From assembly GCF_963457605.1 (NCBI RefSeq), contig NZ_OY735139.1, positions 2,758,001 to 2,822,000 of the forward strand: 64,000 nucleotides of DNA. The letters are read 5' to 3'. How positions within the stretch are numbered: position 1 is the first letter of the stretch; every line of letters begins with the position of its first letter. Of the stretch, positions 7,985 through 14,849 are shown in pieces. Origin of the DNA: an uncultured Gellertiella sp. Its GTDB lineage: Bacteria; Pseudomonadota; Alphaproteobacteria; Rhizobiales; Rhizobiaceae. Under the pieces are notes generated by a model. That model searched no databases. It was not told the origin of the DNA and saw only the letters and a program-made list of their open reading frames with translations. Both the position numbers and the translations under genes were made by a program.

Positions 7985-9049
7985 TCAGAGACGCCTGCCG
8001 GTCGCGGGGTCGAAGAAATGCAGGGCCGTTCCGGGCACTTTCAGGGTCAGGGCATCCCCCTGCTGCGGGCGTGCGCGCGGCGGAAGGGTGGCGCGAATCC
8101 GGTGCGTGCCGCAAAGCGCGGTCAGAACGACGTCGGGACCGGTCAGTTCCACCACGTCTGCCACGACGGCAAGCGTGACCGCTTCGCCTTCGCCGGCAAT
8201 ATCGGCATCTTCGGGCCGAAACCCGAGTATCGCCGGTCCCGGCCGGATCATCTGCCCTTGCGGCAGGGCAAGAGATGTTTCGGTTCCATCAAGGGTGACC
8301 TTGCCCTCGGCAACCGTCGCATCCAGCAGGTTCATCTGCGTGGAGCCGACGAACCCTGCCACATAGAGCGTGGCCGGCTGGTTGTAGATCTCTTCGGGCG
8401 TGCCGAGTTGCTCGATCTGGCCATTGCGCATCACGGCGATCCGGCTGGCAAGCGTCATCGCCTCGATCTGGTCATGGGTGACATAGACGACGGTCGCCTT
8501 CAGCGCCTGGTGCAGGCGTTTCAGTTCGGTACGCATTTCGGTACGCAATTTGGCGTCGAGGTTCGACAGCGGTTCGTCGAACAGAAAGATTTTCGGATTG
8601 CGCACCAGCGCCCGACCGATGGCCACCCGCTGCCGCTGGCCGCCGGACAGTTCCGACGGGCGCCGGTCGAGCAGTGGTTCGATCTGCAGGATGCGGGCGG
8701 CCTCTGCCACGGCCCTGTCCCGGGTGTCCTTGTCCACCTGCCGCATCTCGAGCCCGAAGCCAATATTGCGGGCAACCGACATGTTCGGATAGAGCGCATA
8801 GGACTGGAACACCATGGCGATGTCGCGGTCCTTCGGATGCACCTTCGACACATCCCTGCCGGAAATGACCACCGCACCCGATGTCGCTTCGGCGAGACCC
8901 GCAATGATGTTCAGCAAGGTCGATTTTCCGCATCCCGACGAGCCGAGCAGGATCAGGAACTCGCCGCTCTCAAGCGTGATGTCGATGCCCTTCAGCGTCT
9001 CGACCGAGCCGAAATTCTTGGTGATGTGACGAAGTTCGAGCGCGCTCAT
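7985..9049 (-). CDS. Sugar ABC transporter ATPase (UgpC/MsmK type)
   Basis: 354-residue ATPase of a CUT1 importer, acting at the inner face of the membrane. Walker A is GSSGCGKST (residues 36-44), the signature is LSGGQRQR (about 134-141) and Walker B is IFLFDEPLSNLDAKLR. About 120 C-terminal residues form the TOBE regulatory part typical of MalK/UgpC. It is the last gene of the minus-strand operon SBP-permease-permease-ATPase. A 224-base gap, holding a copy of the dispersed palindromic repeat, separates it from the second permease gene. Confidence 0.93.
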   Translation of the reverse strand: MSALELRHITKNFGSVETLKGIDITLESGEFLILLGSSGCGKSTLLNIIAGLAEATSGAVVISGRDVSKVHPKDRDIAMVFQSYALYPNMSVARNIGFGLEMRQVDKDTRDRAVAEAARILQIEPLLDRRPSELSGGQRQRVAIGRALVRNPKIFLFDEPLSNLDAKLRTEMRTELKRLHQALKATVVYVTHDQIEAMTLASRIAVMRNGQIEQLGTPEEIYNQPATLYVAGFVGSTQMNLLDATVAEGKVTLDGTETSLALPQGQMIRPGPAILGFRPEDADIAGEGEAVTLAVVADVVELTGPDVVLTALCGTHRIRATLPPRARPQQGDALTLKVPGTALHFFDPATGRRL

Positions 9050-9102
9050 CGGGGTTCCTTCAGCATGCGGTCAAATCCAGGCCGACAATGCGGCGCATTG
9101 GC

Positions 9103-9165
9103 GTTTGTCGGGGAAAAGTGCAATCCGGTTTTCCCGCGCGAACCTGCGCGCGCGAAAAGACAAAC
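9103..9165. repeat. Dispersed palindromic repeat, copy a
   Basis: GTTTGTC (9103-9109) and GACAAAC (9159-9165) form the outer arms. Inside, GGGAAAA pairs with TTTTCCC around AGTGCAATCCGG, as in the copies at 13.9, 14.8 and 59.1 kb. The 3' half is extended by a GCGC-rich segment like that of the copy at 14.8 kb. It lies between the last permease gene and the ATPase gene of the transporter operon. Confidence 0.8.
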
Positions 9166-9273
9166 GGCAAAAAAGACGATCAGGGGCAGTCTGGCTCCAT
9201 CTGAACCTCTCCGACCCTGGCGGGGCGGCGGGAAAGGCGCGGGCGGGCCGGGCCGGTGCGCGAGACCTTATGC

Positions 9274-10122
9274 TCATCCCTTGACCCCGCCGCTGGTCAG
9301 TCCCGAAATCAGGGCACGCTGCATGAACAGGCCGACCAGAACCGGTGGACAGGCGGCAATCACGCCCGCCGTGGCGATCATTCCGTAATCGGAGACCCGG
9401 CCTCCTGCCAGATCGGCAATCGCCACGGTCAGCGTCTTGGCGCGCTGGTCGGAGGTAAACAGCAGCGCGTAGAAGAATTCGTCCCAGGCGAGCAGGAAGG
9501 CGAACAGCGCCGAGGTGGCGAGTACCGGGGCGGCCAGTGGCAGGGTGATCATCCGGAGCGTCTGGAACAGGCTCGCGCCATCCATCATCGCCGCACTTTC
9601 GATTTCGCGCGGGATGGTGTCGAACCCCGACTTCAGCAGCCATGTGGTGAAGGGGGCCAGGATGGTGAGGTAGACCAGCGCCAGGCCGAACACCGAGTTC
9701 AGCAGGCCGAGGTTCGCAAGCCCCATGTAGAGCGGCACGGCAAGGGCTACCGGCGGCAGCATGTAGGTGGCGATCACCGCATAGAGCGACCAGGTGATGG
9801 CAGGGGTGCGCGACACCGCCCAGGCGGCGGGAATTGCGACAAGCAGCCCGGCAAGGGTCGCCATGCCGGAAACGATGATGCTGTTTTCAAGCGCCGAAAC
9901 GAAGGCTGCACCGGCACTGTTTTCCACCTGGCTGAGCAGTACCGCGTAGCGGCTGAAATCCACCACGTCAGGCCACCAGTGCAGCGGCTTGGCGATGAGG
10001 TCGCCGGTGGACGAAATGCTCATCACGAACAGCCAGAGGACAGGCCCGAGAATGACAAGGGCGAGCAGCAGCGCCATGGCATGAACGAAAATCGCAAGTG
10101 CGGGACTTTGGCGTTCCATCAT
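9274..10122 (-). CDS. Sugar ABC transporter permease, MalG type
   Basis: 282-residue inner-membrane permease of a CUT1 importer with six predicted membrane segments (for example ALLLALVILGPVLWLFVMS at the N-terminus). The EAA loop that contacts the ATPase is EIESAAMMDGASLFQTLR, near residues 173-190. Two adjacent ATG codons (10122 and 10119) are possible starts. The gene overlaps the stop of the first permease by 4 bases, so translation is coupled. The transported sugar is unknown. Confidence 0.92.
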   Translation of the reverse strand: MMERQSPALAIFVHAMALLLALVILGPVLWLFVMSISSTGDLIAKPLHWWPDVVDFSRYAVLLSQVENSAGAAFVSALENSIIVSGMATLAGLLVAIPAAWAVSRTPAITWSLYAVIATYMLPPVALAVPLYMGLANLGLLNSVFGLALVYLTILAPFTTWLLKSGFDTIPREIESAAMMDGASLFQTLRMITLPLAAPVLATSALFAFLLAWDEFFYALLFTSDQRAKTLTVAIADLAGGRVSDYGMIATAGVIAACPPVLVGLFMQRALISGLTSGGVKG

Positions 10123-10997
10123 GCGTCTCCCGATTTCTTCAGCAGGCTGCCATAGGCCAGTGCCAGCAGCATCACCAGCAGCGTGACGATCAGCGCCAGC
10201 GACGCGCCGGACCCGGCCCGCTGGAAGGAAAAGGCTTCCTGATAGACGAGGATCGACAGGGTCCGCGTGCTGTTGGCGGGGCCGCCGCGGGTCATCACCC
10301 AGATGATGTCGAAGACCTTGAAGGCCTCGATGGTGCGCAGCACCAGCGCCACCAGCAGCGGGCCCATCAGATAGGGCAGGATGACGAAGCGGAAGCGCTT
10401 CAGCACCGGGGCACCATCCACCATCGAGGCGGCGATGATGTCGCGCGGCACGGCCTGCAAGGCGGCAAGGGCGATCAGGGCGACCAGCGGAAAGTTCTTC
10501 CAGCAGTCGGCCAGCACCAGCGCCGCCATGGCGGTGCCGGGCTCGCCAAGCCAGGAGCGATAGGCATCGATCAGGCCCACCTTCATCAGCGCCGCATTAA
10601 GCGCGCCATATTCCGGATTGTAGATCAGCCGCCAGAGCGTCGCATTGACCACTGTCGGCAGCGCCCAGGGCAGGATCATCATCGCCCGCAAGACAGAGCG
10701 GCCATAAAATTGCTGGTTCAGCAGCAGGGCCGCCAGCACGCCCAGCACCATTTCAAGGCCAACGGACACGACCGCAAACACCGTCGTGTTACCAAGCGCC
10801 CTCAGAAAGCCCGAGTTCGACAGAGTCTTTGCATAGTTTGCGACACCCACATAGGTTCCGCTGGTGCCGACCAGTTTTGCATCGGTAAGGGACAGATGGA
10901 TCGTGTCGATCATCGGCCAGCCGATGACAGCGATCATCACGCCGAGAAGCGGCAGCATCAGCAGCCAGGCGCGGGTGGTCAGCCAGGAGCCGGTCAT
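10119..10997 (-). CDS. Sugar ABC transporter permease, MalF type
   Basis: 292-residue inner-membrane permease, partner of the MalG-type protein. The EAA loop reads RDIIAASMVDGAPVLKRF, and hydrophobic segments such as LLMLPLLGVMIAVIGWP begin right after the start. ATG 10997 is chosen because GGGGA lies upstream at normal spacing and the protein then opens with MTGSWLTTRAWLL; a longer frame to 11111 reads through the hairpin region behind the binding-protein gene. The gap to the binding-protein gene is 126 bases. Confidence 0.92.
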   Translation of the reverse strand: MTGSWLTTRAWLLMLPLLGVMIAVIGWPMIDTIHLSLTDAKLVGTSGTYVGVANYAKTLSNSGFLRALGNTTVFAVVSVGLEMVLGVLAALLLNQQFYGRSVLRAMMILPWALPTVVNATLWRLIYNPEYGALNAALMKVGLIDAYRSWLGEPGTAMAALVLADCWKNFPLVALIALAALQAVPRDIIAASMVDGAPVLKRFRFVILPYLMGPLLVALVLRTIEAFKVFDIIWVMTRGGPANSTRTLSILVYQEAFSFQRAGSGASLALIVTLLVMLLALAYGSLLKKSGDA

Positions 10998-11062
10998 GGA
11001 ATAGTCCCCGTTGAGATCATGCTGGACTGCCCGAATTTGCCAAGCCCATGATTTCTGTATTT

Positions 11063-11109
11063 CCCGGCTGCAAAGCCGATCAGCCGGGGCAGGCATTTGC
11101 GCCCGCCCC
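11063..11109 (-). other. Intercistronic hairpins behind the binding-protein gene
   Basis: CCCGGCT (11063-11069) pairs with AGCCGGG (11082-11088), and GGGGC (11086-11090) pairs with GCCCC (11105-11109). The structures overlap slightly and have no T run. Hairpins at this position in binding-protein operons usually protect the upstream message, so that more binding protein than permease is made. That role is inferred here. Confidence 0.55.
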
Positions 11110-11123
11110 ATCCCTCGGGAGGA

Positions 11124-12362
11124 TCAGAGCCCGCTGTTTTCGGCTGCCGTCTTCAGCGCATCCTCCGGCGAGGACTGGCCGAGCAGGGATTCCTGAATGG
11201 CCTGCTGCAGGGCGACCGACATTTCCTGGTATTTCGCCGTGGTCGGACGCGGATACATGGCGGCAAGCGACTGCTTGGCAGCACCGATCAGCTCTTCCTG
11301 GCCCTTGGCGACGGCAGGATCGTCGTAGGACGAGCTCCAGATCGGCAGGCTCAGCCTGGCATAGGCGTTCTGGGTCTTCTGCGCGGTCATGTAGGTGATG
11401 TATTTCCACGCCGCATCAGGATTCTTGCTGGTCCTGGTGATGCCGAGGCCCATCGAGCCGTTGACCGCCGACACCGTGCTCTTGCCTTCGACCCCCGGTG
11501 CCGGAACCACGCCGACCTTGCCCGCCACCTTGCTGTCGGCAGCGGTATTGGCCATGTTGTACATGTAGGTCCAGTTAAGCGCGAAGGCGGCCTCGCCGCT
11601 CTGGAAGACCCGGCGGACATCCTCCTCGACGAATTCCTTGGAATTCGGATTGGTCAGCCCGGACTTGTAGCTGTCGACCATGTATTTCAGCGCGTCGAGC
11701 CCGCCGCCGGTCTGGAAGGAGGGCTTGCCGCCATCGAGGAAGCTGCCGCCAAAGGCGCTCACAAGCGTCGTGTAGTCGCAGATTGCCGCCTCTGCCTGCG
11801 ACCAGCTCCAGGCGATCGGGGTCTTAAGCAGGCCCTTGTCCTTGATGATCTTTGCATCGGCGGAGAGCTCTTCCCATGTCCTCGGCGGTGTCTTGATGCC
11901 TGCCTTGGCGAGAATGTCCTTGTTGTAGAACAGGTATTTGGTGTCGAGGATCCAGGGCATGCCCCAGGACTTGCCGTCGTAGTTCACCGTGGTCCAGGCA
12001 CCCGGCAGCACGCCGGACTTCATCTCGGGCGTAATCTTGTCGGTGACATCGGCCAGCACATTGTTGGTGGCGTATTCGGCAGGCCAGATCACGTCGAACA
12101 GCACGACGTCGTAACCGCTGCCCGACCCTTGCGCCAGCACCGCCTTGTCGTGCAGCCCTTCATAGGGCACGAATTCCAGATTGACCTTGATGTCGGGGTT
12201 TTCCCTGGTGAAACCGTCGGTCATCGCCCGCACATCGGCTTCGCTGTAGGCGGCCTGCGCCATGAACAGGGCGTTGATGGTGGTTTGCGCATGGGCGTGG
12301 CCCGCGGCGCTCAGCGCCAGAACCGATGCGCCTGCCAGAATTGATGTCCACTGTTTCCGCAT
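11124..12362 (-). CDS. Sugar ABC transporter periplasmic binding protein
   Basis: 412-residue family 1 solute-binding protein. A signal peptide MRKQWTSILAGASVLALSAA ends at about HAHAQ, residue 26. The mature part has the family features YDVVLFDVIWPAEYA, WGMPWILDTKYLFYN and the C-terminal AWKYITYMTAQ. ATG 12362 has GGAGGA (12376-12371) 8 bases upstream; the open frame continues to 12521 but without signal-peptide-like sequence. It is the first gene of the four-gene transporter operon and divergent from the ROK regulator. The ligand is not identifiable. Confidence 0.93.
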   Translation of the reverse strand: MRKQWTSILAGASVLALSAAGHAHAQTTINALFMAQAAYSEADVRAMTDGFTRENPDIKVNLEFVPYEGLHDKAVLAQGSGSGYDVVLFDVIWPAEYATNNVLADVTDKITPEMKSGVLPGAWTTVNYDGKSWGMPWILDTKYLFYNKDILAKAGIKTPPRTWEELSADAKIIKDKGLLKTPIAWSWSQAEAAICDYTTLVSAFGGSFLDGGKPSFQTGGGLDALKYMVDSYKSGLTNPNSKEFVEEDVRRVFQSGEAAFALNWTYMYNMANTAADSKVAGKVGVVPAPGVEGKSTVSAVNGSMGLGITRTSKNPDAAWKYITYMTAQKTQNAYARLSLPIWSSSYDDPAVAKGQEELIGAAKQSLAAMYPRPTTAKYQEMSVALQQAIQESLLGQSSPEDALKTAAENSGL

Positions 12363-12553
12363 TCTCGTGCTCCTCCGAAGCCTTGTCTGGGCGGCGGGGG
12401 CCTTTCCCCTTCGCCGCATGTCACGCGTTCCCGTCCTCAGATGCCAATCAGCGTTGACCGGCCATGCCGCGCGCGCCCCGCGCGGAGATGCGGCCCCCTG
12501 TTCCGTCCTTCCGTCAGGCATGCATTTCGGAAAGAAGGTTGGTATCGATCTTG

Positions 12554-12576
12554 TTAAGTCAATTGCCTTGACTTAA
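12554..12576. promoter_or_regulatory. Probable ROK operator (9-bp inverted repeat)
   Basis: TTAAGTCAA (12554-12562), TTGCC, TTGACTTAA (12568-12576): a perfect 9-bp inverted repeat with a 5-base centre. It lies 39 bases before the ROK start codon, in the divergent region that also serves the transporter operon. AT-rich palindromes of this kind are typical ROK repressor sites. Binding by the adjacent regulator is inference. Confidence 0.7.
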
Positions 12577-12615
12577 TTGTCATGGAAGAGTCTCTTTCTG
12601 TCAAGGGGAGAATCG

Positions 12616-13854
12616 ATGAGCAGCAAGGGGACCATTCGCGCCCGTGCCGGGACCAATCTCGGCGGCGCAAGTGCGCATAATCGCCGGGTGATCGTGGATG
12701 CCTTGCGGATCAACGGGGCGCTGTCGCGCGCCGATCTTGCCCGTGCTACCCGGCTCACCAAGCAGACGATTTCCAATATTGTCGACGAACTGGAGCAGCG
12801 CGGCGTGGTGCGCCCGCAGAAAACCGTGCGCATCGCGCGCGGCCAGCCGATCACGCCCTATGAACTGGTGCCGGACGGGGCATTTGCGCTCGGTTTGCAG
12901 ATCGACCGGCACGTGACAAGGCTGATCGCGGTCGATCTGGTCGGCACTGTCCGCCTCCGTCTGGAGGCCGCCCTGACGGACAGCGACCCGCACCAGGGCA
13001 TGAAGGTTCTGCTGGAATTGATTGCCACAGCCCGGCAATCGCTGAAGGCCGAGAGCGCTTCGGGCAGCGAGCGGCTCGTCGGCCTGGGGGCCGCCATGCC
13101 TGGTCCGTTTGGTGCGGTCGAGATGGAAGACAGTCCCTGGACGATGTCCGGCTGGCAATCATTCCCCCTTGCCCGGGAACTGGCGGAACAGACAGGTTTG
13201 CAGGTTGTGCTGCAGAACGATGCCGCTGCTGCCGCTACGGCGGAAAAGCTGGTGGGGGCTGCAAATGGCCTGGAATGCGCGATCTGCCTCTATCTCGGTT
13301 ACGGATTCGGGGCCGGGCTCATTCTGAACGGCGAACTCTATACCGGTGCAAATGGCAATGCGGGTGAGGTCGGCTTGTCACTGGTGCCGCTGTTGCAGGG
13401 CGAAAGGCCGGGTCTGGCGGCCCATGCGGGCCTGCTGCCACTTGAGCACCGCGCCTCGCTCGCCTCGCTGGTCAAGGCTTTCGGTCACGACCCCGCTGCC
13501 TGCGACCTTTTCGATCTGGTGGAGGAGATCGTCGCGCATCCCGCGCCCCTGCTCGACAGCTGGATTGCCGACGCCACCGCCGGCCTGCGTTGGGCGGTTC
13601 ACATGCTGGAATCGGTTTTCGACCCGCAGACAATCATCCTGTCGGGAGGTGCACCGCGGCGTTTGCTGGAGCGGCTTGTAGAAGGAACGAAGCCGCTGCT
13701 GCCCTCGCTTGCCGCACGTGCTGATCGCTCCCTTCCGCGGTTGCAGATCGGCCTGGCTGATCGGTGGTCTGTGGCACTTGGTGCTGCCGCCGAACCCATT
13801 TCCCGAGCCTTTGATCCGCGCTTTTCGGCGATTTTCAAGAATGAAGCACCCTAG
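12616..13854 (+). CDS. ROK-family transcriptional regulator
   Basis: 412-residue repressor with an N-terminal winged helix-turn-helix (NRRVIVDALRINGALSRADL, ARATRLTKQTISNIVDELEQ) followed by a sugar-kinase-like ROK domain (GLGAAMPGPFG, LQNDAAAAATAE, GYGFGAGLILNGELYTGANG). The cysteine zinc motif of many ROK proteins is absent, so sugar sensing may differ. ATG 12616 has AGGGGAG 5 bases upstream; a TTG at 12577 would overlap the palindromic operator. It is divergent from the sugar transporter, which it presumably represses in the absence of substrate. Its TAG stop (12852 + 1000, that is 13852-13854) lies inside the CTAGAG edge of a dispersed repeat. Confidence 0.9.
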   Translation: MSSKGTIRARAGTNLGGASAHNRRVIVDALRINGALSRADLARATRLTKQTISNIVDELEQRGVVRPQKTVRIARGQPITPYELVPDGAFALGLQIDRHVTRLIAVDLVGTVRLRLEAALTDSDPHQGMKVLLELIATARQSLKAESASGSERLVGLGAAMPGPFGAVEMEDSPWTMSGWQSFPLARELAEQTGLQVVLQNDAAAAATAEKLVGAANGLECAICLYLGYGFGAGLILNGELYTGANGNAGEVGLSLVPLLQGERPGLAAHAGLLPLEHRASLASLVKAFGHDPAACDLFDLVEEIVAHPAPLLDSWIADATAGLRWAVHMLESVFDPQTIILSGGAPRRLLERLVEGTKPLLPSLAARADRSLPRLQIGLADRWSVALGAAAEPISRAFDPRFSAIFKNEAP

Positions 13855-13918
13855 AGTTTGTCAGGGAAAAGTGGAATCCGGTTTTCCCGAAAGGACAAAC
13901 GAAAACAAAGGGCTCTAG
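13851..13918. repeat. Dispersed palindromic repeat, copy b
   Basis: Bounded by CTAGAG (13851-13856) and CTCTAG (13913-13918). The core TTTGTCAGGGAAAA, GTGGAATCCGG, TTTTCCC forms a hairpin, followed by GGACAAAC. Its left edge supplies the TAG stop of the ROK gene. Confidence 0.85.
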
Positions 13919-13971
13919 AGTTTGTCAGGGAAAAAAACAAATATTCCCGAAAAGACAAACGAAAACTAGAG
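13915..13971. repeat. Dispersed palindromic repeat, copy c (degenerate core)
   Basis: Starts in the CTAGAG shared with copy b and ends at CTAGAG (13966-13971). Outer arms TTTGTC and GACAAAC are kept, but the centre AGTGGAATCCGG is replaced by an A-rich segment (AAAAACAAATA), so this is a diverged tandem copy. Confidence 0.8.
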
Positions 13972-14013
13972 TCTCGCCAAAAGGTCAGGTTCAGTATGAA
14001 CCTGACAGACTCT
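13968..14013. repeat. Perfect hairpin next to the repeat pair
   Basis: GTCAGGTTCA (13984-13993), GTA, TGAACCTGAC (13997-14006) is a perfect 10-bp stem. It is nested in AGAGTCT (13968-13974) and AGACTCT (14007-14013). There is no T run, so it is more like a third palindromic element of the same mosaic than a terminator. Confidence 0.7.
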
Positions 14014-14130
14014 AAGAAGAAAAGCGCGCTGTGATCTTTGAAGCTGCTTTGGGCTGCGCCTCTTCCGGCGGACAATCTGCAAGATCGTTGCAGGATTTTG
14101 CGGATTGTATGGTCTTATGCTACGGCAATT

Positions 14131-14550
14131 TCAGTGCGGCACAGGGGACTCGCTTCGACTGAAGAAGAGAGACACCCATTTTCCGCGCCGCTTTGCATAT
14201 GTTCCGTCATTGCGCCTTATGATATTTGTGTAGATTATGCCCTTGGCATTCTTGGTGGACACGACTCTAACGCTTTGTTTCGCTGCGATGATCGAGGTTT
14301 TCTTCCAGATATAGGTGTCAGCGGTGTTTGGCAAATTGCTGGGGCACTTGTCGCCCACGGCAATGGCCGCAATGCCGCCTTCTTTGCGAGCTTGATTGTA
14401 AAGCTCGCCCCCGTCAAAGAGTGCCTGGCACCCGGGTGCGATTTCCTGCAAATGGAAATTCGCAATCGTATGGTTGTTCATGCACGCTGAAAGGAAAATC
14501 AGGGATGATGCGGCCAAGCTGCCTCTCGCAAATGTGCCCCAGTTCGACAT
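14131..14550 (-). CDS. Predicted small lipoprotein, function unknown
   Basis: 139 residues. The N-terminus MSNWGTFARGSLAASSLIFL, then SAC, is a lipoprotein signal with lipobox LSAC and Cys at residue 23. The mature part is about 116 residues with two further cysteines (GCQALF and DKCPSN) and no family recognised. ATG 14550 has AGGAAC upstream; the frame remains open to 14781 but the extension overlaps a repeat copy. Base composition is visibly lower in GC than the genes on either side, and the gene is bracketed by palindromic repeats. Transfer or a repeat-mediated rearrangement is possible. It may also be merely a poorly conserved genus-specific gene. Confidence 0.6.
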   Translation of the reverse strand: MSNWGTFARGSLAASSLIFLSACMNNHTIANFHLQEIAPGCQALFDGGELYNQARKEGGIAAIAVGDKCPSNLPNTADTYIWKKTSIIAAKQSVRVVSTKNAKGIIYTNIIRRNDGTYAKRRGKWVSLFFSRSESPVPH

Positions 14551-14760
14551 CAATGTTCCTACTCTCTGGAGTGTCGTGGACGGTGTCTTCTTATAATCGA
14601 CAACAATAAACACGCAAAGCTGATCCAGACCTGCGCCGGGCTGCAAACGCATAAAATCCGATGTCCAATAACGAGCGTCGGCGTTTTGGTCTCGCGCTTG
14701 GCAACCCCGTTCCGGTTCAACGCTCCAAACCTCTTCGATTGCTTGTTCCACGCGCAAAAC

Positions 14761-14849
14761 TTCGTTTGTCTTTTCGCGCAATCAAGTTTGCGCGCACAAA
14801 CAAGCTTGCGCGGGAAAACCCGATTCCACTTTTTCCTGACCAACTCTAG
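14761..14849. repeat. Dispersed palindromic repeat, copy d (inverted)
   Basis: Read on the minus strand it begins CTAGAGTTGGTCAGG (14849-14835) and carries the core AGTGGAATCGGG, TTTTCCC. It then has a GCGC-rich extension and ends GAAAAGACAAACGAA. It is inverted relative to copies b and c and supplies the TAG stop (14848-14846) of the glycosyltransferase gene. Confidence 0.8.
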
